Assembly (NCBI GenBank): GCA_900120395.1
Contig: LT635553.1
Span: forward strand, 850,254 to 914,253
Direction of reading: 5' to 3'
Length of the DNA: 64,000 bases
DNA from: Porphyromonadaceae bacterium FC4
GTDB lineage: Bacteria; Bacteroidota; Bacteroidia; Bacteroidales; Porphyromonadaceae
A program made the translations under genes and the position numbers. The notes under the pieces were generated by a model. It was not told where the DNA came from, searched no databases, and worked only from the letters and a program-made list of their open reading frames with translations. Shown in pieces: positions 1-11,373 of this stretch (within the stretch, counting starts at the first letter, position 1; each line of letters begins with the position of its first letter).

Positions 1-624
1 TTCGGCACTAAAGGCTTCACTCTTTGGCGTGAGGAACTCACCTTGTATCCGAAAGCTACTCTCAGGAGTGAAGTCGTTGATCTCTCGCTCTCGCTCCACT
101 ATAATACGAACAGCGACCGACTGTACTCGTCCCGCAGAGAGACTCGGACGGATCTTTCGCCAAAGGATAGGTGAAAGCTCAAAGCCCACAATTCGATCCA
201 GTACTCTACGCGCCTGTTGGGCATCGACCATTTGTAGATCTATGCTACGTGGGTTTTGTAGTGCATCTTGTATGGCAGACTTCGTAATCTCGTGAAATAC
301 GATTCTATTTTTCTCTGTTTGGTCCAGTCCAAGCTCTTCGGCCAGGTGCCATGCAATAGCCTCACCTTCTCGGTCCTCATCGGAGGCCAGCCATACTTTA
401 TCTGCTTTCTTCGCGGCTTTCCTAAGGTTGTCTACGACTTTCTCTTTGTCCTCAGACACTTCGTACTGGGGGGCAAAGTTGTTGTCCATATCTATGCCCA
501 TACCCTTTGTCTTGAGATCCCGAATGTGTCCAAAGCTAGAGAGTACCTCGTAGTCTTTGCCCAAAAAACCACCTATGGTTTTGGACTTAGCAGGTGACTC
601 TACTATGAGTAGGTTTTTTGCCAT
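1..624 (-). CDS. topA: DNA topoisomerase I, N-terminal part (cut by window edge)
   Basis: The minus-strand frame opens at ATG 624 with MAKNLLIVESPAKSKTI and stays open to base 1, giving 208 codons. Type IA topoisomerase I relaxes negative supercoils by cutting one strand. The TOPRIM domain is visible: VESPAKSKT at the N terminus and DEDREGEAIAWHLAEE near residue 90 hold the acidic metal-binding residues. Later come the conserved stretches IVFHEITKSAI and GRVQSVAVRIIVERE. The active-site tyrosine and C-terminal zinc ribbons lie outside the window. A TAnnTTTG box sits about 60 nt upstream. The next gene upstream (727-2106) has the same strand but a gap of about 100 bp. Identification is firm; only the end is unknown. 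Confidence 0.96.
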   Translation of the reverse strand, partial: MAKNLLIVESPAKSKTIGGFLGKDYEVLSSFGHIRDLKTKGMGIDMDNNFAPQYEVSEDKEKVVDNLRKAAKKADKVWLASDEDREGEAIAWHLAEELGLDQTEKNRIVFHEITKSAIQDALQNPRSIDLQMVDAQQARRVLDRIVGFELSPILWRKIRPSLSAGRVQSVAVRIIVEREREINDFTPESSFRIQGEFLTPKSEAFSAE

Positions 625-684
625 ATGTTTGTTTTCGACGTTGTTCTTACTTTAATGGTGTGCGACACACCTTATTTCTGTGTG

Positions 685-692
685 CAAAAGTA
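685..692 (-). promoter_or_regulatory. topA: Possible topA -7 box
   Basis: On the minus strand the sequence TACTTTTG fits TAnnTTTG, about 60 nt before the topA ATG. No clear TTTG -33 box is seen at the right spacing, so this is a weak call. Confidence 0.4.
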
Positions 693-726
693 ACCAAACT
701 TTCTTATACGCATGGTTTGGAAAGTC

Positions 727-2106
727 TCACAGCAGCTCAATATGGGTTTCGTTGTCGGCTAGCAGACAGAGGAAGTTGCGTCCGAGGATAGGGCTGATTT
801 TATAGGCCGGCATCCCTTGTCGTAGGAGTTCCATGATTATCTTTATCACGTCTGCAGGGCTGTGTAGTCCTAGAGGAAGACTCTCATGAAGCCCCGTTGA
901 AAAGCCAATGTTGGTATATCCACATATCTGTTCTGCATGAATGATCATACGCGCCATGTCCTGAACGCTCAGGGCATTGCCATCATCGTCTCTTCCCGGA
1001 AGTGTGAGCATGACGACGCCCTGTGCATCGGTGATCGCTTTCATTATCTCGTCGGAGAGCGCCTTTTCGGTCACCTTGGCGAAGCCTTTGCAGACTGCTT
1101 CTGTAGCCACTATCGGCTGTGTGCTTATCTCCAGTACTTCTTGGATTAGGTCTTCGTTGCACCCCGTGACATCTATCGTCATTCCCAGCTCATTCATGGT
1201 CTTGATGAGCTCCTTTTCCTCCCGGGTGAGCGGACCTTTCTGCATCGCTTCGTGCCCTGAAGAACTGTGGCGGAGCGTCGCATACTTTATCTGTTGCCTT
1301 GCGAGTTCATGCAGTTGCTCTTTACTCTTGATGCCGCCCTCTGCTCGCATCCCGAGTACGGCGGCTTTGGTTCCCGTCAGATGGTACCCAAAGACTTCGT
1401 CCAGGTCAAAAGCAATCTCTATAGGTTCACCCTCTTGGCAGAGGTAGTCCTTGATCTCGTTTATTCTTTTGGTCAAATGTGTGCCGAAGTTCGGAGCATC
1501 CTCGTCTACCACTACCGGTATGCAGAGGTAGTCAACACCTCCATCGACAAGAGTCGGCACAAGCGGTCGTCCGAGGGGATCGGTCAGTCGTCGAGCCGGT
1601 ATACAGCCGTCCAGCACGATCTCATTGTCGTGTATGATACGTGCTTCGTGGTAGTAGCGGGCAAGGTCGACCAGTTCACCGGTGTTACTCTCCGTCAGGC
1701 TCTCCACTGATTGGAGCCGTATTATGGGGTAGTCAGGGTACAGGCTCTCTGCTCCTTCTCCCTTAGTTCTGCAGTCAGCTTGGCACAGTGACTCATCCAT
1801 CTTCATGCCGATGGTGAGGGTTGGTAGTCCAAATCGAAGGGATACGGTACATAGTGCCGTCTCGTATGATTGCTGCTCTCGTTCATCCCCACTGCTGATA
1901 ATAACGATGCCATCACACCGATGTAGGGTGTCCAGTAGTCGGACTTCATCAGGGTCATATGGGAGAAGGACCGCAGTTCCCCCTGTTTGCCGGATAAGCT
2001 TCACGACTCTTTCGTGTGCGATGTCGGATTTCGGGCTTATCGTGACCCCTATTAGTGGACGATCTTCTTGAGCGTATGCGGTATTTGTGAGTAAGCGCTT
2101 GGTCAT
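727..2106 (-). CDS. Degenerate fusion of class-I amidotransferase-like (C26) and M19 dipeptidase-like domains
   Basis: 459 aa. Residues 15-110 read like a gamma-glutamyl-GABA hydrolase (C26) domain: RPLIGVTISPKSD, then VKLIRQTGGTAVLLPYDPDE and LHRCDGIVIISSGD. The nucleophile motif normally written GICRG reads TIGMKMD, so the catalytic Cys is missing. The C-terminal half follows membrane dipeptidase M19: AEGGIKSKEQLHELARQ, LTREEKELIKTMNELGMTID and the terminal LRQGMPAYKISPILGRNFL. Zinc-ligand positions look substituted: DxHxD reads DGGVD, the SH of DLSHxS reads TG, and ASHSN reads ATEAV; one ligand Glu (AEGG) may remain. Bacteroidetes carry full-length C26-M19 fusions near 590 aa, so this copy is shortened as well. 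The frame is intact, which suggests a retained non-enzymatic role or early decay. No signal peptide is obvious. The domain assignment is by eye. Confidence 0.6.
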   Translation of the reverse strand: MTKRLLTNTAYAQEDRPLIGVTISPKSDIAHERVVKLIRQTGGTAVLLPYDPDEVRLLDTLHRCDGIVIISSGDEREQQSYETALCTVSLRFGLPTLTIGMKMDESLCQADCRTKGEGAESLYPDYPIIRLQSVESLTESNTGELVDLARYYHEARIIHDNEIVLDGCIPARRLTDPLGRPLVPTLVDGGVDYLCIPVVVDEDAPNFGTHLTKRINEIKDYLCQEGEPIEIAFDLDEVFGYHLTGTKAAVLGMRAEGGIKSKEQLHELARQQIKYATLRHSSSGHEAMQKGPLTREEKELIKTMNELGMTIDVTGCNEDLIQEVLEISTQPIVATEAVCKGFAKVTEKALSDEIMKAITDAQGVVMLTLPGRDDDGNALSVQDMARMIIHAEQICGYTNIGFSTGLHESLPLGLHSPADVIKIIMELLRQGMPAYKISPILGRNFLCLLADNETHIELL

Positions 2107-2123
2107 GTCATATATAAAATATG

Positions 2124-2156
2124 AGAGAGAGGGTTTTTAGTATGCCCCCTCTCTCT
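2124..2156 (-). terminator. Hairpin between gyrB and the C26-M19-like gene
   Basis: AGAGAGAGGG (2124-2133) pairs with CCCTCTCTCT (2147-2156). There is no clean T-tract on the minus side, so it may be an attenuator or processing site and not a full terminator. Confidence 0.4.
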
Positions 2157-2203
2157 GTTGTTAACTTATTCGGTATGCCAATCCGGTGAGTCTAGCTATC
2201 ATG

Positions 2204-4180
<1,977 letters not shown>

Positions 4181-4223
4181 TTAGGTGTTTGATGATATTT
4201 ATGCTCCCTCCTCAGGGTGAAGA

Positions 4224-4254
4224 CAAAGTTACCAAAAAAAAGTACCTTAATCAA
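4224..4254 (-). promoter_or_regulatory. gyrB: gyrB promoter (sigma-ABfr type)
   Basis: On the minus strand TTG is followed after exactly 20 nt by TAACTTTG (4224-4231), a good match to the Bacteroidetes -33/-7 consensus, 53 nt before the gyrB ATG. Confidence 0.75.
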
Positions 4255-4400
4255 CGAGCACGACCGTACCGAAGGTTGGCCATTGGTGCCGGGTGATGAT
4301 GCTAAAAAGGTCATTGGCGCTATATGATGATCGCCAAAAATGAATGCGGATCTGTCGAGGAGGGATGTCTCTTTTTTTGTTCGGAAGCGGGTCAAAAAGT

Positions 4401-4487
4401 TTCACGGATAGAAGCGATCTGTTTCCAGTAGGAAAGAAAATGATTTGACGGATAGTAGCGAACGGTTTCCAGTAGGAAACTTTTTGC
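4401..4487 (+). repeat. Two-unit dispersed repeat, copy A
   Basis: Two units about 43 bp apart. Each has CACGGATAG or GACGGATAG, a short variable segment and the hairpin core TTTCCAGTAGGAAA; the second ends GGAAACTTTTT. The same dimer occurs five more times in this window. Confidence 0.9.
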
Positions 4488-4571
4488 CATCAGGCGACAC
4501 CCACGATAATGTATGTATGTGACGGTAACTGCGCTTTTGACGGTTTTTTAAGAGGCGTTAGCTCTGAAAGC

Positions 4572-4601
4572 TTGTCTATTTAGAAAATAGTTGTAAATTT
4601 G
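4572..4601 (+). promoter_or_regulatory. Promoter-like site upstream of the susC-like locus
   Basis: TTG, then 19 nt, then TAAATTTG (4594-4601). It fits the Bacteroidetes consensus but lies 445 nt before the ATG, so it would give a long 5' leader or a small RNA. Confidence 0.5.
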
Positions 4602-5045
4602 GGGGAAGACGTAAATGATTAGTCCTCCTGTGAAAGAGGCTATATTTATATTTTGAATAGGAATGAATAAAGATGATGTTTTGATTGCCACTTGGTGCGG
4701 AGTGATGTATTACTCCAGAGTTAAGACGCTAGAGTTTTGTCGGCGTTCCATCAAGCGTGTCAAGGAACATCTTTTGTAGAGCTTAGCTCCGTTTCTCTTA
4801 TTTGTATCCTCCCGTTGCCGTTTCCTCTCATCAATTCTTGGTAAGAGGGTGACTCAAAAAAGGATGTTACGAACCTTTCCCCCATTCCCCTGAAGTAACT
4901 CGGGGTGGGAGACTGTGTGTGAATGCAGGCAGGTCTGCTCCTTACTCTGCCAAATTTCTACAATTTTGGTGGTGTGTCTTGTGGCAGTGTCTCAGTTTTC
5001 TGAATAGGCAGTATTTTTCATAATCCCATATTTAGCAATAAACCA

Positions 5046-8000
5046 ATGGCGAATAACAATTCGATAAGTGCCCCTAAAATCCGCTCAAAGTATTGGGTGA
5101 AGGCGGGGTTGCTTCTGCTTTTGCTGATGCCTCTCGGGGGCTTCGCTCAGGTACGGAGCAAGACGGTCTCCATATCATTCAAGGATAAGCCTCTCACTAC
5201 TATCCTTGACTACATCTCCGATCACACGGATCACCGTGTGACGTACGAGGATGAGGTCAAAGCCTACAACGGCGTCGTGACGGTCTCTTTTGACAGAGCC
5301 ACCCCTGTGCAAGCAGTACAGGAGATCCTAAAAGGGAGCCCTTTCACATATGATGTAAAAGGTAAGAGCATCCATGTACTGAAGCTCAAGAGCAATCAGA
5401 GTGCCCAACATCTTGTACAAGGGACAGTCTATGACGCAGATGGTCTGCCGATCCCCGGTGCTACGGTACGTGTGCCGGACGAAAACGTGGGGTCGCTGTC
5501 GGACTTGGATGGCAAGTTTTCGATCAAAGTAGCCAAGCAGACCGGTAAAATAGTAGTCTCCTATGTAGGCTATGAAACCTATACGGGAAACTATTCCGCA
5601 GGTAAAGATCAAAAAATAACGCTCAAGGAGAGTGTCAATGTCCTGGGTGAAGTGGCAGTGATCGCCTATGGTACCAGAAATACACGCGAGCTGACCGGTG
5701 CAGTGGGGTCCATCAAGTCCGAAAAGCTCCAAGACATGCCGGCTCCATCCATAGAGACCCTCCTGCAAGGACAGCTGTCGGGTGTGGAAGTCAGTAACCT
5801 CTCCGGGACCCCCGGTGGTGGGGGATCGCAGGTGACGATTCGTGGCTTTAGCTCGCTCAATCAGCAAGGGATTAACGATGGCTCACCACTCTATGTGATC
5901 GATGGCGTACCGGTGACGGCAAGTACAGGTATAGCCACAGGTGGTATCAACCCGCTCTCTTCGCTGGACCCGACCACGATTGAGTCGGTGGAGGTGCTAA
6001 AGGATGCTGCCTCGGCATCACTCTACGGCTCTCGCGCCGCCAATGGTGTGATCCTGATCACCACCAAGAAAGGCAAGAGTGGCAAGGCTGAGGTCAATGT
6101 AAGTGTTACCAACTCCATCTCGTGGCTGCCGGAGACTCCGACGCAAATGATGGGTAATGGTGAGCGAATCTACCACCTCCTGGCTGCAAAAAGCTATGTG
6201 GAGGGACACTACGACTGGATGACCGAATCTCTGGTAACTCCAAAAAGTCATAAAGACAGCTACGGGTGGGGCAGTAGCTATGACGGGATGTACGACTACC
6301 TCTGGAGAAATGGAGCCAGACTGAGTGAGTTTGAACAGTTGCCGGCGATTGCACAGGATTCTCTGAATACTTTTTACAACAATAGATCCAACTGGTGGGA
6401 CTACATATTTAGACTGGGACGGGTGACCGATGCCGATATCAATGCCACCGGAGGAACAGACAATGCTCGGTACATGATTGGTGGAGGACTATATGATGAG
6501 ACGGGAATCATGATAGGCTCAAGCTTCAAACGCTTTAGCTTTGTGACCAACCTTGATCTCAATCTTACCTCGAAGCTCAGTATGTATACTAATCTGGCAC
6601 TGGGCTACACAAGCAAGAATGCCGGTGCCGATATGGGAAAGGTACAGGGACTGACTGTCGACCCCAAGCTTTCGTCCACGATGCTTCCCGGCCGAGGTAC
6701 CGAAATTGAAGCGGAGACGCTGAGGCGACTAAGAGACATAGACCAGAAGAACTCGAACTATAATATCCGCCTCAACGTAGGGATGAAGTATGATATCCTG
6801 AAAGGACTGACCCTCAACTCCTCTGCAGCGGTCAACCATTTCCAGACGAAGGTCAATGTCTTTACTCCGGACTATCTCAACTACGATAAGCTCTCCTCTG
6901 TTAGTGTCAACAGAGTGGGGATGTCCATGCTTCAGACGGAGCACATCCTCAACTACAAGAATACGTTTGCCAGAGACCATGCCGTGGAGGTAATGGGGGG
7001 TGTGACCTACAACTATGATGTGCTTGACCTGGTCAACGGCGAAGGTCGTGGAGGTCCTACCAATCAGATCCACCAGATAGGTGAGGGCTGGCCCTCAATC
7101 CAAACAGATGAGTATGGGACTACTCGGGCGTTACAGAAGATTCAGACGAACTTTGAAGAGCAGGCCATGCTCAGCTTCTTGGCTCGGGTCAACTACAACT
7201 ACCGACAGAAATACCTACTTGATCTCTCCGTACGACGTGATGGATCCTCCGTCTTTGGAAGCAATGTCCGTTGGGGCAACTTCCCGGCGGCAGGACTAGG
7301 TTGGGTATTCTCCAAGGAGGGGTTTGCCCACGACTGGTGGTGGCTTAGCTTCGGTAAAATGAGAGCATCCTGGGGTAGGTCAGGACAGAAGTTCCAAGAG
7401 GCGTACTTAGCTCATGGCTTGATGTCTGAGTCCAATACGTTCTTTGGCAAGGGGGGACTGATTCCTGCACTTATGGCAAATGATGACCTAACTTGGGAAA
7501 AGAGTGATCAGCTGGACTTGGGATTGGATCTGGAGCTATTCAACTACAGAGTAAAGCTGACTTTGGACTACTACAACAAGTACTCCTACGCATTACTGAT
7601 GCAGACCCCTATGCCCGGTGATGTCTACTTTGCCGATAAGATGTGGAACAACTCCTCTGCTATTTCCAACGAAGGTATTGAGCTTTCGGTACAGGCAGAT
7701 GTGATCCGTACGGAAGACTTTAGGTGGCAGATGATGTTCAACATCTCGCGCAACTGGAACCTCTTTAGAGAGTCCTATGATGGAGTGGATATGGATCGGA
7801 TGATCCTTGGCAGACCGCTCTACGGAGTCTATGCGTATAAGGATGAGGGATATGTGCAGAGAGAGGCGGATATTCCCTATTACTACGATTCCAGAGGTGT
7901 GAAAAAACCACTGCTCATCGGTGGTGAAAACAACCCACTACAAGTTGGTGCACGCAAGCTAAAAGACCAAAACATGGATGGAAAAATAGACGATCAAGAC

Positions 8001-8531
8001 CTCTACTATGCTGGTAGCACTTTGCCCAAGGCGTATGGAGGCTTTAGCAATCAGCTGACCTGGAAGGGCTTCTCTCTGTTTTTGCACATGAACTACTCCA
8101 TTGGTCGCAAGGTAGTGAACCAGGTGAAGGCATCGGCACTGGCATTTAGTGGATCGTTTGGTCCCATAATGGAGGACTATACGCATAAAACCTTCTGGCA
8201 AAAAGAAGGCGATGTGACCGACTATCCCTCCCTGAAGTTCGCATCATCCGGCTATCGTGGTCAGTTTGACGGTATGGCAGACTCTGCCATTGAGAATGTC
8301 AGCTTCGTCCGTCTAAAGCAAGCAACTCTATCGTACACCCTTCCGAAAGAGTGGCTGAGCAATATTGGGGTGAAAGGAATGCGGGTTCACCTCACCGGTG
8401 AGAACCTCTTTATGCTCTCCAACTACTCCGGACTGGACCCCGAGGTGATTGATCCGTCATCCGGAAAGGATGATGGACGTACATACCCATTGAGTCGTAA
8501 GGTATCTCTGGGTTTGAACTTAAACTTTTGA
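5046..8531 (+). CDS. SusC/RagA-like TonB-dependent outer-membrane transporter
   Basis: 1161 aa. An N-terminal signal peptide (LLLLLLMPLGGFAQ) is followed by an STN domain (about 45-95), as found in transporters that talk to an anti-sigma factor, then a carboxypeptidase-regulatory-like domain (about 105-200; GTVYDADGLPIPGATVRVP). Next come the plug (about 210-345; SGVEVSNLSGTPGGGGSQV, GSPLYVIDGVP, DAASASLYGSRAANGVILIT) and a long beta-barrel ending in an aromatic residue (NLNF). It imports a large substrate across the outer membrane with the SusD partner starting 7 nt downstream. The substrate is not visible. Nearby M16 peptidase and thioredoxin genes and the absence of glycoside hydrolases favour peptide uptake as in RagAB (inference). 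No sigma/anti-sigma pair lies next to it despite the STN domain. Confidence 0.92.
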   Translation: MANNNSISAPKIRSKYWVKAGLLLLLLMPLGGFAQVRSKTVSISFKDKPLTTILDYISDHTDHRVTYEDEVKAYNGVVTVSFDRATPVQAVQEILKGSPFTYDVKGKSIHVLKLKSNQSAQHLVQGTVYDADGLPIPGATVRVPDENVGSLSDLDGKFSIKVAKQTGKIVVSYVGYETYTGNYSAGKDQKITLKESVNVLGEVAVIAYGTRNTRELTGAVGSIKSEKLQDMPAPSIETLLQGQLSGVEVSNLSGTPGGGGSQVTIRGFSSLNQQGINDGSPLYVIDGVPVTASTGIATGGINPLSSLDPTTIESVEVLKDAASASLYGSRAANGVILITTKKGKSGKAEVNVSVTNSISWLPETPTQMMGNGERIYHLLAAKSYVEGHYDWMTESLVTPKSHKDSYGWGSSYDGMYDYLWRNGARLSEFEQLPAIAQDSLNTFYNNRSNWWDYIFRLGRVTDADINATGGTDNARYMIGGGLYDETGIMIGSSFKRFSFVTNLDLNLTSKLSMYTNLALGYTSKNAGADMGKVQGLTVDPKLSSTMLPGRGTEIEAETLRRLRDIDQKNSNYNIRLNVGMKYDILKGLTLNSSAAVNHFQTKVNVFTPDYLNYDKLSSVSVNRVGMSMLQTEHILNYKNTFARDHAVEVMGGVTYNYDVLDLVNGEGRGGPTNQIHQIGEGWPSIQTDEYGTTRALQKIQTNFEEQAMLSFLARVNYNYRQKYLLDLSVRRDGSSVFGSNVRWGNFPAAGLGWVFSKEGFAHDWWWLSFGKMRASWGRSGQKFQEAYLAHGLMSESNTFFGKGGLIPALMANDDLTWEKSDQLDLGLDLELFNYRVKLTLDYYNKYSYALLMQTPMPGDVYFADKMWNNSSAISNEGIELSVQADVIRTEDFRWQMMFNISRNWNLFRESYDGVDMDRMILGRPLYGVYAYKDEGYVQREADIPYYYDSRGVKKPLLIGGENNPLQVGARKLKDQNMDGKIDDQDLYYAGSTLPKAYGGFSNQLTWKGFSLFLHMNYSIGRKVVNQVKASALAFSGSFGPIMEDYTHKTFWQKEGDVTDYPSLKFASSGYRGQFDGMADSAIENVSFVRLKQATLSYTLPKEWLSNIGVKGMRVHLTGENLFMLSNYSGLDPEVIDPSSGKDDGRTYPLSRKVSLGLNLNF

Positions 8532-8538
8532 CCAAGGA

Positions 8539-10110
8539 ATGAAGATGAAAAGAATAATGACTACTACAGCCATACGTTTACTCGCCGCTAGCGTGATAAT
8601 CTCATTCGTTAGCTCGTGTAACCTTTTGGACTTACGCCCGGAAAATGCACTGACCCAGACCAACGCTTTTGCAACCGAGACTGAGCTAAACGCTACTACC
8701 GTCTCTATCCTTTTTCTAACCAGCCAAGCCATGGCAGCTCCCTCTGTATTTCAGACAGCCGGAGAGGTTGTGGATGAGACGTACGACAAGGATCAGCAAC
8801 GGCAGTGGAACCCCAAGACGATCATTGGTCTGCAACAAAGCTGGAAGGGTTTTTATGACGTGATATATGAGTCTAATCTCTTACTGGACAATATTCATCA
8901 GACGTCCAATCTATCTGAGCAACAAATTGCATACCATCGGGGACAGGCTCTTTTTGCAAAAGGGTTTGCTTACCTCAATGTCGCAATGCGCTTTGGCGAT
9001 GCTGTCGTGACCACAGACTCCAAAGTGACTCAGCCCTACGGCATCAGTCCTGTGCTAAAGGTCTTGGACGAGGCGATACAAGCCGGAACAGAAGCGTATG
9101 AGATACTGCCGGCTTTTGAAGATCTAAAGCTCCCGGATGCCAGTAGCCCACTCAATAAACAGTATGCTTCCAAAGGTGCTGCAGCTGCTCTCCTTGCTCA
9201 CGCATACGCCTGGAGAGGTAGTGTGATCGAGCTCTATAATCTACAAGGTGATGCCAAAGAGGCTTATCATGCATCGATCCGCTATGCCACATCGGTAATA
9301 GATGGAAAGTCGGGAAGCTATAGCTTACTCTCATCCCCTCAGGAGCTGGTAGACTACCTCTCCAATGCTGATCAGATCAGCCCGGAGGATATATATGTCC
9401 TTGCATTTGATAAAATGAGGAGTGAGTACTCAAGTTCGCCAAGCGTGGCACGCTTTTTTGTGAGTTGGCCAATTGATGAGACCAAAAAGCCGGAGGACAT
9501 CATCTACGGAACAGATCTTCGTCTCTATCGGACCACCGCGCTAGACTTGTTCCCAGACGAGGGTGACCAACGCCGAGAGTCGTTCTTTTACCAATTGGAT
9601 GAAGACCATACGGTGAACGATACCAGCTATGCCATCATGAATAAGTACAATAATGCACTTTACAATGTTGATGAATTCTCGGAGCTAGGTAAGGTATATC
9701 GTACCCTCAATGCTCACTATACCTACTGGCGCTTGGCGGATATCATCCTCTTACGTGCGGAGTGTCAAGCCAAACTAGGCAACGATGGAGAAGCGATCCA
9801 AGACCTTAATACGATACGCAATAGAGCCGGTGCGGCTCTCTATCCTGCAGCTCAGGACACCAAGGGCGTGCGGTATGCGGTCTTCAAGGAGCGTGAGCGT
9901 GAGCTTCTCTTTGAGAGCGACCACAGGTACTTTGATGTGGTGCGCAATAACTATATGTCTACCGAGTTTGTCGGAAAGCTCCGGGCACTTACCCCCGAAG
10001 AGATCAAAGGAGGTGCCCTGGTACTACCGGTCTCCTCCGGTGCCTACGGAGAGGGACACCGCAATACACTTATACGTCAAAAAGACTATTGGATCCAGTA
10101 TGAAAACTAA
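8539..10110 (+). CDS. SusD/RagB-like surface lipoprotein
   Basis: 523 aa. The lipoprotein signal has Cys27 as lipid anchor (VIISFVSSCNLL). SusD-type features include LRPENALTQTNAF, the TPR-like helical region with AKGFAYLNVAMRFGD, and the C-terminal ERERELLFESDHRYFDVVR, which is a hallmark of the family. SusD proteins cap the SusC barrel and bind the substrate. The start is 7 nt after the susC stop, and an alternative ATG lies 6 nt further in. The 3' end overlaps the next gene by 11 nt, so the pair is translationally coupled to it. Confidence 0.92.
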   Translation: MKMKRIMTTTAIRLLAASVIISFVSSCNLLDLRPENALTQTNAFATETELNATTVSILFLTSQAMAAPSVFQTAGEVVDETYDKDQQRQWNPKTIIGLQQSWKGFYDVIYESNLLLDNIHQTSNLSEQQIAYHRGQALFAKGFAYLNVAMRFGDAVVTTDSKVTQPYGISPVLKVLDEAIQAGTEAYEILPAFEDLKLPDASSPLNKQYASKGAAAALLAHAYAWRGSVIELYNLQGDAKEAYHASIRYATSVIDGKSGSYSLLSSPQELVDYLSNADQISPEDIYVLAFDKMRSEYSSSPSVARFFVSWPIDETKKPEDIIYGTDLRLYRTTALDLFPDEGDQRRESFFYQLDEDHTVNDTSYAIMNKYNNALYNVDEFSELGKVYRTLNAHYTYWRLADIILLRAECQAKLGNDGEAIQDLNTIRNRAGAALYPAAQDTKGVRYAVFKERERELLFESDHRYFDVVRNNYMSTEFVGKLRALTPEEIKGGALVLPVSSGAYGEGHRNTLIRQKDYWIQYEN

Positions 10111-10750
10111 AATATCTTCTGCTATAATTGTGAATACCAGAGCACTTAGCCTCCTTCTACTCATGGTCTTGGGCACTACTGCTTGTACCAAGTACAACTA
10201 CGTAGATGCTCCGTCACCGATAGCCCACCACGATAAAACCATGTGGGAGTATATGTCAACTGACCCCTACAATTGGAGTCTGACTCAGGAACTGATTGAG
10301 CATGCTGGTCTACGAGACCTTTTTGAGGGCAAGAGTACATATGGAACCAATATCACGTTCTTTGGGATCACCAACCATAGTATACGACGCTATCTATACG
10401 AAAATAGCTTAGAGCAGGTGAGTGATCTACCCGTAGAACAGTGCAAGGAGTGGATTCTGACCTCTGTATACCCCAAGGCTGCCAAGCTGGAAGTGTGGAA
10501 GGAGGGTGCCAAGTTGCCTGATGAAGTGGTCGGAAAAGGGGGAGAGGTCTGCACCATGCTGTCCGGGAAGAAACTTTGGATCTACGTCTACCGTGAGCCC
10601 TATAATGGAGTGATAGGCATGGGACCCAAAAAGATTAACTTGGTCAGTATGGATCGTTTTGCAAGTACGCAAGTGGCTTCGCACGACATCAGTACCAATA
10701 CTGGCATCGTACATGCGTTGTCCTATCAATTTACCCTAAATGATTTCTAA
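10100..10750 (+). CDS. Fasciclin-like lipoprotein
   Basis: 216 aa from ATG 10100, which overlaps the susD stop by 11 nt. Lipobox at Cys29 (LMVLGTTAC). The body resembles one fasciclin (FAS1) domain: WEYMSTDPYNWSLTQELIEH, then the NITFFGITNHSIRRYL step and WILTSVYP. Such lipoproteins often accompany SusCD pairs in Bacteroidetes and are thought to be surface exposed. A longer in-frame opening from 9785 runs inside susD and is rejected because the lipoprotein signal only appears at 10100. The fasciclin call is by motif, so moderate certainty. Confidence 0.7.
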   Translation: MKTKISSAIIVNTRALSLLLLMVLGTTACTKYNYVDAPSPIAHHDKTMWEYMSTDPYNWSLTQELIEHAGLRDLFEGKSTYGTNITFFGITNHSIRRYLYENSLEQVSDLPVEQCKEWILTSVYPKAAKLEVWKEGAKLPDEVVGKGGEVCTMLSGKKLWIYVYREPYNGVIGMGPKKINLVSMDRFASTQVASHDISTNTGIVHALSYQFTLNDF

Positions 10751-11243
10751 GATAGCTATGAATCGAACAGTACACCATAGTCCGGTATATTTACTATTGT
10801 TGCTTGGGACACTTTTGTGTCTTGTGGCTTCATGTCAGCGAATTCCCGTCGGGTATCTCCAAACAGAGAATGCAGAGTTTGTTCCTAATCCCATGCGGGT
10901 ATATTATACCCCGGATCCGTTTACCCCGCGTGCTACCAATGGTGCTCCGTGGGTTTCTAATCGGATTCAAGGCGTCTCAGGTACCAACCCCGTCAACTAC
11001 AGCTTTGCCAGTGTCACGGCTAGTGAGGGTGGGGATGCGAGCGCTTTCCTAAAGATTGTTGATCAGGGAGAGCTGGATGTGAATGGAGGCGTGGTACGTC
11101 TATCGCAGAAAGGAACAAAGCTCTTGCCGCTTGGCAGCTATACTATTTCTCTGAAAGTATACAACGAAGGTCAATCCGCTTTGCTCAAAGACATTCTTAC
11201 TATAGTTGTTGCCAATGAGGAGGCGGATGCGCCTCTTCCTTGA
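10740..11243 (+). CDS. Small lipoprotein of the SusCD locus, family not recognised
   Basis: 167 aa with a clear lipoprotein signal (LLLLLGTLLCLVASC, Cys32). The mature part has alternating hydrophobic stretches and the ending SYTISLKVYNEGQSALLKDILTIVV without its first residues, which suggests one Ig-like beta-sandwich domain (inference). It overlaps the preceding gene by 11 nt. A second in-frame ATG at 10758 gives a shorter, more usual signal peptide and may be the real start. Probably another surface component of the uptake complex. Confidence 0.7.
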   Translation: MISKIAMNRTVHHSPVYLLLLLGTLLCLVASCQRIPVGYLQTENAEFVPNPMRVYYTPDPFTPRATNGAPWVSNRIQGVSGTNPVNYSFASVTASEGGDASAFLKIVDQGELDVNGGVVRLSQKGTKLLPLGSYTISLKVYNEGQSALLKDILTIVVANEEADAPLP

Positions 11244-11373
11244 CTCGGTTTGTAGCCGGTTAGAGTGGTGGCTTTTTGCTCTGTTGATAAATTATTTGAG
11301 CATAGCCACACTCTTAGAAAGCTAGGAGCTAAAACTCCTGAATACAATAATTGTAAAGAGACAAAAGAATCAC

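Noticed and set aside
9785-10099. Longer N-terminal opening of the fasciclin-like gene
   Set aside because: It overlaps susD out of frame and would bury the lipoprotein signal in the middle of the protein.
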